This document shows, piece by piece, positions 45,030 through 56,669 of a DNA stretch of 64,000 nucleotides. The DNA lies in contig JAQFVV010000030.1 in NCBI GenBank assembly GCA_028023455.1, positions 10,008,876-10,072,875 on the forward strand. Reading direction: 5' to 3'. Both the position numbers and the translations under genes were made by a program. Origin of the DNA: Epiperipatus broadwayi (Eukaryota > Onychophora > Udeonychophora > Euonychophora > Peripatidae). The notes beneath the pieces were generated by a model. That model did no database searches and was not told where the DNA came from. It was given only the letters and a program-made list of their open reading frames with translations. The stretch's first letter is position 1; the number at the start of each line of letters is the position of its first letter.

Positions 45030-45315
45030 CTCATATAATACTGAATTATCCATTCACTTTACCACTGTTACACAATGCTTCATTTACCACGGCTTTTTTA
45101 CAGTTTCGATTGCCTCAGCAATCTTCTTCAGAACTTTATATCTCCTAGCTGCAACTCTAAATTCAAATTTTAAAAAGATTTTTAAAATTTGATTTTTAAA
45201 ATTTGAATTTACAGTTGAGACTAGGAGATATAAAGTTTTGAAGAAGATTGCTGGGGCAATTGAAACTGTAAACTGTAAAAAAGGGTGATAAATAAAGCAT
45301 TGTCTAACAGTAGAT
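45030..45315. repeat. Fold-back element, family B (copy 4)
   Basis: Arms share TTACCACGGCTTTTTTACAG-like and GCTAGGAGATATAAAGTT blocks, and copy 3 matches them across most of their length (TGTTACACAATGCTTCATTT versus TGTTACACGATGTTTTATTT). Both arms hold the hammerhead-like block (CTGAAGA, A, GATTGC-TGAG-GCAATC, GAAAC on the minus strand at about 45101-45135; TTGAAGA, A, GATTGC-TGGG-GCAATT, GAAAC on the plus strand). Confidence 0.7.
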
Positions 45316-45319
45316 AAGA

Positions 45320-46110
45320 AAGAGTAGTTATTATACTTTTTGAAGAAGATGATCTCATTACTTTTCTCTAGTAATTTTAATTGTTTCTTAATTAGATACT
45401 ACTGATTTCCCCCACTATTTTTGAAATAGACCAAAACTAACATCAAGATTTCATGTCTTGAAACAACAGTTGCTCCATCTTCAGATCTTAATTATTCATC
45501 TGTTCTTAAAGCTTTCCAAAAATGGAAATACCATTTTAAATTATTAAAAATTGATGTCTTAATTTTAAATACATAATTACACACACACATTATAAAATGC
45601 CAGTTAATAATTAAGCATCTACTGTGATAATTATGACATAAGGATTATATCCTGGTAAAAATTGGAAACTTTTTCAAATTCCATGTAATCTTACAATTTT
45701 TTAGGTAATCAAACCACATAGCCACTCAATTAATTAGAGATAGATAGGTATCCAGTTATACCTAATTTGCTAAAATCAAAAATGAAAAACAAAACCTTGG
45801 CCATTCTGTGCTTATCTAGCATGGTGACTATTGTCTCCTTACTGTTTTATACAGAGCAATGCTCGAAAGGCTTTGGCTTTGCAGTGTGTTATTTAAAGGC
45901 AATTTACTTATATGTATATTAAAAGACTTTTCATTCTATAGATATATTACATTTAACATTTACTAAATATATATGAATAAAGTTATTGGATCAATAGTTA
46001 TAAATAAAAGCAAAAAAATAGTCAATAGTTGTATTATTTAAGAGACTACAATACTATTTGCACAGTAAAAAAAAGTATATATTATATACAATGGAAAAAT
46101 ATAAATTAAA
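45320..46110. other. Unassigned sequence
   Basis: Nothing recognised. A GCTCGAAAGGC-type motif near 45860 is isolated. Confidence 0.3.
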
Positions 46111-46117
46111 TCAGTTT

Positions 46118-46312
46118 GTAGTCAAAATAAGAGTCATAGATCACATGACCCTATTCTCTTAAGCTTGTAAGTCTCAACAAGCTTTGTGATAAATGCTTAG
46201 CCAGAGTCAGCATTTAAAATATCTCCACCAGGAACCCCCCCCCTAAACCGCTGACCATGGTTTGTGCTTTAGCACTCTTCAGAGAGGTGTCAGGGTAGGT
46301 TCAGACACTTTA
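46118..46312 (-). repeat. Hammerhead-repeat family C, copy C3 (one arm)
   Basis: GTCAAAATAAGAGTCATAGA, TCACATGACCCTATTCTCTT, ACAAGCTTTGTGATAAATGC match the left arm of C1, followed by the ribozyme in minus orientation and the sequence TCAGGGTAGGTTCAGACAC. The other arm is absent. Confidence 0.85.
46244..46300 (-). ncRNA. Hammerhead ribozyme, family C (copy C3), one-base deletion
   Basis: Minus strand: ACCTCT, CTGAAGA (46282-46276; fits CUGANGA), perfect helix II GTGC-TAAA-GCAC, then AAA instead of GAAA, CCATGG (46260-46255), GTC, AGCGGT pairing with ACCTCT with one mismatch. Helix II is fully paired (G-C where C1 has G-U), a supporting covariation. Loss of the G of GAAA probably inactivates it. 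Confidence 0.7.
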
Positions 46313-46785
46313 TTGATAATAAACTTTACATTATGCATAGAAAGTGTATCTGTAATATAAAAGTGTATTATAGTATTGTTCTCATCTACAGTTTGCACCT
46401 AATATTTGATACAAAGTTTTGTTAATTATTATAATCCAATGAACAAAAGAATTTACAAAATAGGAATACATGTTTATCTCTTTGGAATATCACAATAGTT
46501 TTTGTTGCATCTGATTAGAATTCTTATCAATAGCGATAATTATTAGAAGCATAGTTTCTTTAAGAGTAAATGTCTGATATTGGTGTTTTTACAGAATCAA
46601 AAATTCCAAGAAGTTTATTGCTTAATGATATATACAAAATAAATTGTTCTGTTGATTGTATTTCATTTGTTTGAGAATTGCATTGTTTAAATTTCATTAG
46701 TGTTGCTTATATAGTATTTAGAAAAATAATTATAATAATCTCTCATCATTTACTAATTTATTTATTTTAAAAAAAGAATAACATG

Positions 46786-46887
46786 TCAAGCATTGTTAGC
46801 CGAGAGATCATCGCAACTGCCTTGCAAGCAAGTAGTTGTTTGCAGATGGCTGTGGGTTCACATCTTGGCCGATGCTATGACATATGG
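46786..46887 (+). mobile_element. tRNA-derived SINE, copy S2, 15-bp target duplication
   Basis: AAAAAGAATAACATG at 46771-46785 is repeated exactly at 46888-46902. The insert has GTTAGCCGAGAGATC (A-box-like), CTGCCTTGCAAGCA (anticodon-like stem-loop) and GGGTTCACATC (B-box-like), ending GATGCTATGACATATGG. The open frame at 46783-46977 is an artefact of the insertion. Confidence 0.9.
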
Positions 46888-47186
46888 AAAAAGAATAACA
46901 TGGTTAGTTGCTCAGAAATTCATGTGATATTCAAATATCCAAGCACCAGTTTAAACATAACAGTTGTATTCAATTAAACAAACTAAGATTAATCCATGGA
47001 GAATGATTCAAAAGCCATAGACTATTAAATCTGCAACTCTACTATAAGGTGTTTATTATATGATAAAAGCAAATTAAATTCATTGTATAAATAGCAGTTT
47101 TTGCAAATGTTTATCCAAAGAATAAGTACAAATATAAAAAAAAACATGTAAATATTTTGTATGAAAAGAACAACAGTATAGTTTTT

Positions 47187-47283
47187 TTTTTTTTAAAGTG
47201 TCATAGCATCGGCCGGGACAACCTGGGCAACTGCCTGCAAGTGCAAGGCAGTCACACTGATCTCTTGACCATCAATGCAAGAC
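47187..47283 (-). mobile_element. tRNA-derived SINE, copy S3, 18-bp target duplication
   Basis: AACAACAGTATAGTTTTT at 47169-47186 is repeated at 47284-47301. On the minus strand the insert begins CTTGCATTGATGGTCAAGAG, includes CTGCCTTGCACTTGCAGGCA and ends GATGCTATGACAC followed by an A-rich tail. It is the same family as S1 and S2. Confidence 0.9.
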
Positions 47284-47304
47284 AACAACAGTATAGTTTT
47301 TAAT

Positions 47305-48600
47305 AAATTACATCATCTGTGCAGATTGTACAACTTCTAGAACAAACAAACAATTTAAACATTATTAACAATAAAAAGAAAAACCATTTTAATTTATAAA
47401 AAAATAATTAATTTTATTCAGATACATGCATATAACATGAAATTTTACAAACAGTGTAAAACAAATTTTGAGAGAAAAAAAATGCATAATATAAGTCTTT
47501 AATGCAATGAAAGGTCATGGATCAATTAGCAACTGAGCAAGGTGGTAAAACATTCAGGAAATGGAACTATTGTATGCAACCCCTCACTTGAGTATGCTCA
47601 AATAGTACATTCCTTCAGAGTAATTAACCATAGAATTATTATAATAAACACTTTTTCTTTGCTGTCATGAAATAAATTTATTTTTGATCCTGAGGGGGCA
47701 GGTGGGTAGGAGAAATAATTTCTATTCTTAATTATGAAAATTTTATCCTAACCAATAATAGAAATTATATATAAAAAATACATGGTAATGCATATTTTTA
47801 AAGAATAAAACATCCAGAAAAACAACATAAAACAGAACAAGTACTTATATTTTGTGAATATTATTTTTATGTTTAGAACATGCATAAACACACATAGGGT
47901 TTTTGTATTATAGCAGTGCCAAGCAAGATGTATAAAACTATGTCAATCATATTATTTTATTTAAGTCTATTTATTATTTAATGAACCAAAATAAATATTT
48001 TTGAATAATGTCAGCACTATCATAGTAGAAGTTTAATTAATTGATTACAAAATCTATGAACATATATCGAAAATAGATGTTACTTTAGTAGTTTATAATT
48101 TCATATTTGCATATGCTTATGGAAAACATATTAATACATGTCAATTAGTGGATATTATATTAAACGATAATTATATACATAATTAGTATTATTATTATTA
48201 TTCTTATTGTAAAGAAATATGAAAAGTTATAAGTCGGAGTAAAGGCTTATGTACTTGTAGATTTTTCTTATTTTAATTTTATTTTAAAATGAAGAAGTAT
48301 GTAGTTTATCTAAGATGTAACTGTAAATATTGTACATAGTTTTTTTTTTTGTTTAAAGTCTATAATAAATTTTGTTAAACTTGTTTTTGTAAAATTTTGT
48401 GTCATATTGATTATCCACATTACAAATACATGATTTCCAGATATTAAACCCAACATAATATTAGCACAGTATGAATATGATTATTTACTTAAGAAATTAC
48501 AGTGCTTCAGAATATGATTTATTTGAGAAATTTCATTTTACATTATTATTATCATTATGGTCATAAATTAATTCTATAATTTATTACATAGAATGATAAT
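47305..48600. other. Unassigned AT-rich sequence
   Basis: Nothing recognised. Confidence 0.3.
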
Positions 48601-48604
48601 AGCA

Positions 48605-48715
48605 TATAAAAGCGATTTACCCGCTGATGAAGAAGCTGCAAAAACCAAAACAATTAAATGGGCCAAGTACTTTCGAGGTTTTCCCTCATATTCATGGCCA
48701 ACATAAGTTATAAAT
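48605..48715 (+). repeat. Family E repeat with hammerhead-like start, copy E1
   Basis: CGCTGATGAAGAAGCTGC, AAAACAATTAAATGGGCCAA, GTACTTTCGAGGTTTTCCC and CTCATATTCATGGCC. A diverged second copy is at 51785-51885. CTGATGA followed by a helix-like GCTGC and AAAAC recalls the hammerhead order, but no cleavage triplet or helix I is evident. Confidence 0.5.
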
Positions 48716-48819
48716 CATTTATGTAATGTTGCTAACTAATAAAATATGCAAATGAGAATGCAAATTAATTTGTCCATTTTTTTGAGATAGAAAAACATGT
48801 ATCGTGTCTATTTATGGCA

Positions 48820-49220
48820 TTGTTATCACTGATAACAAAATACACCTCCTTGATTTTTCTTTTGCAGTCATTGGCTTCAGAGCATACTATCTTGGGGTTG
48901 CTGGGTTCAAACACATGGCCAGCCTGCTTCTCATGTTCGAAGAATATTGAGAAGTTATTGTTGTTCTTTTTTGTTCTTCTGTAAGTATAAATGTGTTGAG
49001 CAGCTCTATTATGAACAGTGGCCTTGGTTTCCCTGTACTATGTGGTACTGCGTCCAGCCTGAGGGCATGAAATACTGTATACAACTTGGGGTGTCTGAGA
49101 TGGATCCATTCTATCCTTTGAATTATTAATAAGTCTGTTAGTATTAGGGGGAGTGTGGAAGCCAACCTTAAATTCAGCAGCCAAAGTCTTTATCATCTGT
49201 TGTGTAATTCGTTGCCACAT
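48820..49220 (-). mobile_element. Penelope-like element fragment, GIY-YIG endonuclease region
   Basis: The minus strand from 49220 reads WQRITQQMIKTLAAEFKVGF, HTPPNTNRLINNSKDRMDPS, QTPQVVYSISCPQ, the linker and first strand (VVYxIxC) of the GIY-YIG domain at the end of Penelope-like polymerases. After frame changes, another frame gives FFEHEKQAGHVFEPSNPKIV and CKRKIKEVYFVI, equivalent to the family's S.v.EH....H.fd......RxxxRKIKEAifI block. The YIGET segment is damaged. RT is absent. Overlapping plus-strand frames are shadows. Confidence 0.8.
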
Positions 49221-49224
49221 ATTT

Positions 49225-50070
49225 TCAGATTATCAGATTATACCACATATTCTATTTGAGATGCCACATGAAAGCTAAAAGATTATATTATTTATTGTTA
49301 TTATTATTATTGATAGTTACCATAATAGTGAACAGTAGATGAGATTGATAATTATACAACATTGAAGATTATTATTAATTATTATTATTATTATTAGCCA
49401 GGTGTAGTTGAGGATGATACAAAATCCCTTATCATACTTGACTACAGAAGATAATAAATTGATTAGAATTATTTTAATGAACCTGAGATTATTATAGTTA
49501 TATTGTTCATTTGAATAAAGAGATTAGGATTTATTTATTAGCATTATATTAAATTGATTGTTATTATTTTAAAATCGTAAAAATGCTATGAATTTATTAT
49601 TATTTGAAATAATAGGGGTGAGAGTGTTCTTATGCCATTGAGATTGTATCCTGTGGGATATTGGCTCAATGTAATTCTTTACTGCTTGCACTTCACTTCA
49701 TTGTCTCATGATTTATTAATATTTTATTTATTTAATTTTATAAACCGAACCATTTATTATTTATTAATCAGTTAGAGCTAATTAAATAGTAGATATTATC
49801 ATAGAATATCTGTATTATTGATCATATATATTTTAGCAGAGCGTAATGATTTTATCTGAGCTAGTCTAATTTTCCTACCATTATATTTTCCCAGTAGTGA
49901 GGGTACAATATATATATATATATGAGCAAAAAATTAATATGGAGATAGATAGTGATTCAGGATTATCATTAATATCACAGAGTATTTGCAAAATATAATT
50001 TGAAAATATAAAAAGAATGTTATACTTAAAAAAACTTAAGTAATAGTGACTGATATGAGTAGCAATAGAG
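49225..50070. other. Unassigned sequence with ATT microsatellites
   Basis: (ATT)n tracts at about 49291-49310 and 49368-49396 and TA runs at 49909-49922. No gene recognised. Confidence 0.4.
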
Positions 50071-50079
50071 TAGAAAAAT

Positions 50080-50830
50080 GTGGCAAAGTAGCTGTACCTA
50101 CTAAGGTGAATTCTAGAGTAAGATTTCTACTTCTTTATATTGTGAAGCATTACATTAGTCCTATCTTGGGAAGAAACTAATATAAACTGTTGGAAATTCA
50201 CATTAACATAATTAAAAGAGTGTAGTTAGAGTTTGAAGTTCAAGCTAAACACCCACAATTATTTACATTAACACCAAGTAGAAGTAAAAACATGGTGGGT
50301 CAACATAGGACTTGTAAGAGATGCACAACCAATTGCACGTAAAACCATGTAAAGTCCCATTTGCATTAAAAATCAAAAGCAGAAGAAACAATTCATACGC
50401 TGGTCAAATAAGAGTTTTAACATTGATAGAAGTGTCTCTCGGGCCATTCCAGTTGTGGTTATACTGAAGCCAGATGGGACTGCTCACATATGTGAAGACT
50501 GCATAACACTTAACAAATACATTAATAAGGGAGCTTACCTTGTACCCAATGTGCTTTACATACTAGCTTTATTACAGAAAGTAAAATATTTTGCTAAAAT
50601 CCTATTTAAAGTTCATATTCTATCAAATTTCCATGACTAAAATGGCTGAATTATTAAATCTATGCACTTACATAGAATTATTTAAGTGCAAAAAGTATCC
50701 TATGGAACAATAGCACCAAAACTATTTGAGGCCAAAATGAATTGCTTGCTCCAATAAATGGAAAGTGTTTTCCTTACTTGGACAATATCTTAATAATTGC
50801 AGATAATCTAGTGAAGTGTGTGTGTGTAAC
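50080..50830 (+). mobile_element. Ty3/gypsy-like reverse transcriptase remnant
   Basis: Plus strand: VRDAQPIARKT (pre-RT segment), RAIPVVVILKPDGTAHICED, CITLNKYINKGAYLVPNVLY, then MPYG-like YGTIAPKLFEAKMNCLLQ in another frame, and FPYLDNILIIADN. These correspond to gypsy RT motifs PVVxVKKxDGxxRxCxDYRxLN, PxG..APaxFQ and YLDD. The catalytic box reads YLDN, and stops are present, so it is dead. It is separate from the remnant at the window start. Confidence 0.85.
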
Positions 50831-50834
50831 AATG

Positions 50835-51780
50835 AAGTAAAGATAACATGTATGCAGACAATGTTTGCTAAGCATGCATGTAAAACATTATTAATTACAC
50901 CACTTGAAGATAAGTCTACAATTAGAAATTTTATTTTCTAAAAATAAAATGCTTTAATTTTCATTTACTTATAATTCAACTTAATTCTTTGAAAAACAAC
51001 TTTGTGAAATTTTATCAAAATATGTTATACAAGCATTAATTTAAAAAATTTACTAATTAAAATAGATAATGGAATTTTATAATTATCAGTACATCTATTG
51101 TAATATAAAACATGCTTGTTTTAATTTCAAAATCAGAATTAATAATCTATTAATTAGACCTTTTTAAATGTTTAATATATATATATTTAAAAATTCAAAA
51201 TTATTTAATCCTTAATTGTTATTCCAGTGTAATATAAAAAATATCTACAAAATTTTTTTTGTCTGTGTTTATTTCTACTTTCCTATCAACTTTATATATA
51301 TATATGCACACACATTACTATGTGGTTGTATGCTATGAGACACGTAGTCATCTCAATAAATTAACATTTGTCTATTATCGGCCTTTGTTTTCCATGTCTC
51401 TTAAACCAAAGTCCTATCCAAATGCATCTATCATCATCAATATATATTCACAAAAGCCATTAGAGATCTTAAAAAAACAAACAGTATTATGAGATGATTA
51501 TGTTTATATGGTAAAGGTTTTTTTTCTTTTATTTATAAAAATTAATAGAAATAAATAAATTTAAATTGAAATCTCCTGTCTTATATTTATTTGATCTTCA
51601 TTCTGCTAGACAAAAAGAGAATAATTTTTTACTGGTTCTAATTTTTTAGTTTTGTAGCATCTTGCAATGACCATATAACATCTTTTCCCAATTGAGGGTA
51701 AATGAAATATCAGATATATTTATACATTTTAAGCATTTTACATAAAAGATACTATAGATTATAGTATAGACAAGTGCTTT
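50835..51780. other. Unassigned AT-rich sequence
   Basis: Nothing recognised; the open frame at 51259-51492 has no motif. Confidence 0.3.
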
Positions 51781-51782
51781 AA

Positions 51783-51890
51783 AATGCTGGTCGAAGAAGC
51801 TGTTAATAGCAAACAATCAAAATGAATTAATCCAGGCTAAGCGCTTTGAGGTGTTATTCCTCATAATACATAGCCAAAACCTTTATTTTC
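51783..51890 (+). repeat. Family E repeat, copy E2
   Basis: CTGGTCGAAGAAGCTGTTAA, AATGAATTAATCCAGGCTAA, GCGCTTTGAGGTGTTATTCC and CTCATAATACATAGCCAAAAC parallel E1. The core is more degraded (CTGGTCGA for CTGATGA, AAAC for GAAAC). Confidence 0.5.
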
Positions 51891-52429
51891 ATATATGCAC
51901 ACATTGTAAGAAGTGAATAGTTCAACTCTTACTCTCAGTTGTTATAAAAAAAAATGGTTATAATATATTTCAGAGATTTTGTATCAACTTACTTTTTTTT
52001 TTATAATGGCATTTATAAAGTTTATCTTTTATCTAAGAGTAGTGAAGGACCAAAAAATGAAATAAAATATGTGAATTGTATTAAAATGGAATAGAAATAA
52101 TACTAATGACCAAAATTAAAAATATACGTGAGTATTGTTAGTTATTTACATTTAAATTTTTTCATATGTATATTATATACAATCATTCTAAAATATTTTA
52201 GTATAATCACTTACACCATTGTTATTGTTAGAAAAAATAATGTGACTTGTGAAAATTATATATATATAAAGAAAGAAGGAATAACAATATTTTTTTAAAT
52301 TTTGCTTTATTAAGTGCAGTGACGGAAAATTATCAGAAAACTTTTGCCTTATTAATTTTGCTTTTATCAATGGAAAGATAAATCTCCAATTATGTCTTGC
52401 ATAATTGACAGGAAAGCAAACCACCTATC

Positions 52430-53730
52430 TAAGGATTTTTCCATTCTCTCATTCACTTTTTCCATTTTACATCAATGGAACATCCGTGAACATGCTTAGG
52501 CAAGGAAGAAAATCGTATGTTTAATCAACTCATCCCAATCTGGAGAAAAAAGAGACCAATATTCGAAACCTGCGAAGCAGCTGTAAAAAGGAAAATATTA
52601 CAGCTAATCATTTCAAGCATACAAGGAAATATTTAAAAAAATGTTCTAAAGTCAAGCGTCTTCGTTAACTACTTCAAGAAACGATAGTCAAAACATTGAA
52701 TTAAAAAGGAACTATTAAATAAAATAATGTTTGCTCTCAATATACAAAAGGCGCGGGGGGGGGGATCCATATATATATAATTTGTAAAACATGGTTGATC
52801 AACCATAACTTAATTGAGCAAAGTATACAAGTTTCTAACCCTTTTATTGTTTTGCTATATAATATAGGAATTTTGTGCCCACAGATAGGCAGAACCGTAA
52901 GGACAGGTAGCTATTATTATTTTTTAAAGCATTGTATGACAATACCCACACATCTATTTATTAAGACATTTAATCTGTATTACAAATCATTAGTATTTAT
53001 ATTAAAACGAAGAATCTATTTATTTTTTTAATTTCCTTTAATATTTTGTTATTAATACAAATTTATTACATTAAGATTAGCATTTATAACTGTGCATTAT
53101 TTAAGCATATAACAAATTGACTTCATTTTAATACCCATGTAAAGTGATAAATCTTTGAATAATAAATATTACCATCTGCTTTATGAGTTCATTGAAAGCT
53201 TAAATAGAGAAGTGGTCATTAACTATCTATTGTTATTTTCATTTTATTGTTGCCTCTCACCTACGTCACAATAAAAAATGAAGTAAATATTTTATTCAAA
53301 ATTTAACTTCGTTCGATTTTTTTGTGTTATAAATTTATTTCACAAATCCGTCATTTGGTCACGACACAGCATATTAATTTATTAATACGCATGTACTATG
53401 CCCTGAGAATATTTAAATGTTTTATGATCATTTGTTTACAATTTGCGGTTACCCATAATCCAACATGTATAAGTGTTAAAAAGAAAACAAATTAAAACAC
53501 CACAAAAATCTATCTATCTCATGAGTATAGTCTAGATTCGATCAAAGGTACCCTTCGTTTCTGAAGTATACAGTGAACAAGTGATCTTAAGCCTTAGTTA
53601 GATTTATTTAATTACAAGTTAGTACAAGGGCTAGCACGAGCACAGACCATTTATAACTATGAATTTAGCTCGGGAATTAAACAAATTTAAAAGAGTCTGC
53701 TTACTGATTCTGTACGGTTACAATATATAC
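52430..53730. other. CG-containing unique-looking block ending in GTTACA
   Basis: This stretch keeps many CG dinucleotides (GAACATCCGTGAAC, GGCGCGGGG, CACGACACAGC, TCTGTACGGTTACA) unlike the DNA around it. It ends GTTACA followed by ATATAT, the same end type as the LTR-like element at 18385-20601. I could not find a matching TGTAAC start or any protein. It may be another LTR or regulatory DNA. Confidence 0.35.
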
Positions 53731-53734
53731 ATAC

Positions 53735-54300
53735 ATACATGTGAGAGATTGACAATAACGTTTATCAATATTTAAGGAATACACTTCGATACAGCAGAGA
53801 TTATTTCAATTATCTTACACATATATATATTTAGGCTACAGCATAAGCGAATACATATATATTCTTTTAATTTAATAAGTGTTAAGATTTGAATGACAGA
53901 AAAATGTTAATCAATTTTGCTAAATGTTGCTATCAGAAATAGGTTATTTCGGTAAATACACAAAGAGCCAATTTGAAAAAAAAGCTCCAGGCCTTATAAA
54001 AAAAAAGAATATTGGAAAAATAATAAAACAACAACTCTGTCTTATTTATCCTGAAGAGATTTATTTTGAATCAATAAAACAATGAAAATATAAGTGCAAT
54101 TGCAAAGTAGATAAGTTTTTTAAGAAAATGATTAATAAATATCAAATTTGAAAAAGTAAACTTTATACGAAGATATGTCTCATTCACTCATTTAATAATT
54201 TTATGTCCTTAAGTAATCATGCATATTCTAAAAAAAAAATCTTAAAATGAGAAGGAATTGTTTAAACATGTACGTAAATAAAACTACTACACCTTACAAT
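53735..54300. other. Unassigned AT-rich sequence
   Basis: Nothing recognised. Confidence 0.3.
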
Positions 54301-54304
54301 TTCT

Positions 54305-54515
54305 AGTGTTATATATAGGGGTTTGAACTCGGACTTTCACACAACCCTCAACCATACATACTATCTCATACCGCTGATACACTTGATCACACACATATCG
54401 TAAATAATCACCAATATACGTATTTCATACTAAACCAGCACTCATTAACTGGCCCAGATTATCATCTCCACACATATAAGCTCAGCTTATATTAAGAGAG
54501 CCAATCTTCATACAT
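54305..54515 (-). repeat. Hammerhead-repeat family D, copy D5 (partial)
   Basis: GTTTGAACTCGGACTTTCACAC, CTCATACCGCTGATACAC, then the ribozyme in minus orientation and AGCTCAGCTTATATTAAGAG. It stops abruptly after CAATCTTCATAC near 54515; the rest of the body is missing. Confidence 0.8.
54401..54464 (-). ncRNA. Hammerhead ribozyme, family D (copy D5), core mutated
   Basis: Minus strand: GATAATC, TGG, GCCAG, TTAATGA (CTGATGA with two changes, 54448-54442), GTGCT-GGTTT-AGTAT, GAAA, TACGTA, TA, TTGGT, GATTATT. The second half is intact and identical in sequence to D4; the first half is decayed. Confidence 0.65.
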
Positions 54516-54519
54516 TGTT

Positions 54520-55345
54520 AAAAAACTTTTATCTTTTTTTATTCCACATTTGATAGCAGAATAAATGCTTCTCATCTCATCAGTTAATTCAAGCAAAGGT
54601 ATTGAAAAATCTGAATGCTTAATCCTGAATCTAATACAAATTGATGATCAAAACATTATAAGGGAAAGACAGTTATAACGGTCAATTATGATCTACAAAT
54701 TGATCATTTGGTTGACTTCAGAACTTAATGTATATAAAGTGCAAAATGATTTGCATTAGTAGTCTTTTTATTATTCATTTTTAATAATCCAATCTCCCCA
54801 TAAACCCAAGACTGAAATTTGACTCCTTATTTTGAATATATTTGCTTATCATAAAATAATTATTTTCAATTAAATGTATCTCACTTCTAGAAATTCAAAT
54901 TTTATATTTATAGACACACATTGCTACATTATTTTTTTCCCCACAGTTTGTTGGTGGTGGCAAGCACATTTCTCTATCTCAAAAATTATATTTTTGGTAA
55001 ATTTTTATTTATATCCTATTTTTTTTTATGTATATAAATTTTGCTTCTCAGTTCTGTTATTAAATAATGACAAGAAAATCAAACACATTGTAAAATAACA
55101 TAATATTTATAAATTACAACATTAATTCAGCATATCACTTTGATTTTCATACAAGACCAGATATTCCTATTTTAATACATATTACAGCAAGCCTGATGAT
55201 TATTTTGCATAGGATAAAATAACTACCATACAATCTATAAAAGGTCATTCGGGAATTGTTTAAGTTATTTCAGATCTTTCATTTTGATTAAATTGAATAA
55301 CTTTTGACATTGAATAAATTAAACATGGATCAAAAGTTTTACTCT
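54520..55345. other. Unassigned AT-rich sequence
   Basis: The open frame at 54874-55098 (plus) has no recognisable domain. Confidence 0.3.
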
Positions 55346-55347
55346 CC

Positions 55348-55690
55348 TCACATCATCATCATCAACCATTATCAATCCACTGCAAAATGAAGGTCTCTCC
55401 AAGTTCAATCCATCTATGATCTTTAGCTTCTCTTTTCCACAACACCACTGCACACTTTCTTATTTCATCCATCCATCTCACATGTGGTCTCTTTCTGGGT
55501 CTTTTACAATCTCTTGGAATCCAGTTTAAGATTTCAATTGTCCATCTATTATCATCTCTTCTAGCAATATGTCCAGCCCAACTCCACTTCAGTCTTTTAA
55601 TTTTTTCAATGAGGTCAGTAAGACCTGTTTGTTCTCTTACCCATATATTGCATTTTCGATCTCTTCTTGTTACTCCCAACATGCATCACT
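55348..55690 (-). mobile_element. RTE-like LINE 3' tail, longer open copy
   Basis: An uninterrupted 106-codon frame reads MLGVTRRDRKCNIWVREQTG, LTDLIEKIKRLKWSWAGHIA, RRDDNRWTIEILNWIPRDCK, RPRKRPHVRWMDEIRKC, WIELGETFILQW, followed by a (GATGAT)n end. It is the same family as 42030-42335 and the 14-15 kb element. The intact frame suggests a fairly recent 5'-truncated insertion. Confidence 0.92.
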
Positions 55691-55694
55691 CCTG

Positions 55695-56540
55695 ATATAC
55701 CCAATCATTAGTGTCAATTTTAGACTTCATCATTCATTTCTGGAGTAAAATTAATAGGTTAAAAAGTTTCTACATTCTTGGACATGTTATGTAGTAGTTT
55801 TCTGTTTCTAAGATTTTTGTAATTCTGAAGGAACTTTACTTTGTAGATACATTTGGATTGTCATGCCATTTACATTTGATAAAACAATAAAGTTTTATAA
55901 ATTTGGACTAATTTTTTCAAAATATGTACATGTATTTTAATATTAGCATACTTTTATTATCATTAAAGTATTCTGTCTGTGCACATATATGTTTTGAAAT
56001 ATAAAGTAATCTAGATAAAATTTCAGTTATGATGTAACCAAGGCAACAGCAAATCAAAACTACTTATGCAAGCTGAAACCATATGAAGTAATAATATGAA
56101 TTACAATAAGCCAAAAAGTTGAATATTTTGGCTTATATATGGTTCAGAGAAATATTATTGTTATTTTAGATCATGTGATTTCAGTCCGAACTGCCGGTTT
56201 TGAATGATTAAGGCCAGTTTATATCAGAACTGACATTTTATCTAGATTAGGATATAAAAAATTTATTATTATATTTCAATATCCATAAATCTTTGAAAAT
56301 CATTATACTTATAAGAAAAAATACAGTACTAGACTTTCTCTCATCTTTTGAGTATCTTCATTAATTCAACAGCTGGAATGACTTCATTTGCCTGTTACCT
56401 CTGATTCTTTTTAAAGACTTAATCTTGTTTTTAATGTATGATGAAGTTTATTTAATTAACAGATAATGCAAGTCTGAATTTAACAATGATCTTAAAGTTG
56501 AAGTGTTTTTTAATTTATATCTATATTTAATATAGACAGT
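55695..56540. other. Unassigned sequence
   Basis: Nothing recognised. Confidence 0.3.
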
Positions 56541-56544
56541 GTAC

Positions 56545-56664
56545 AAATAGTTCAAACAAGCTCTTAATTGATAAGTGCGGTAAGGGGATAAGAACATTCC
56601 AGATAGAGATTTTAAATATTTTCTCTTACTGCACTTATCAATTAAGAGCTTGTTTGAGCTATTG
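56545..56664. repeat. Small fold-back with ~38-bp arms
   Basis: AATAGTTCAAACAAGCTCTT AATTGATAAGTGC with its inverse 37 bp further on (GCACTTATCAATTAAGAGCT). Too short to classify; could be a MITE remnant. Confidence 0.8.
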
Positions 56665-56669
56665 GTATG

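Noticed and set aside
48947-49129. Plus-strand frame rich in cysteine and tryptophan.
   Set aside because: Antisense of the Penelope GIY-YIG fragment.
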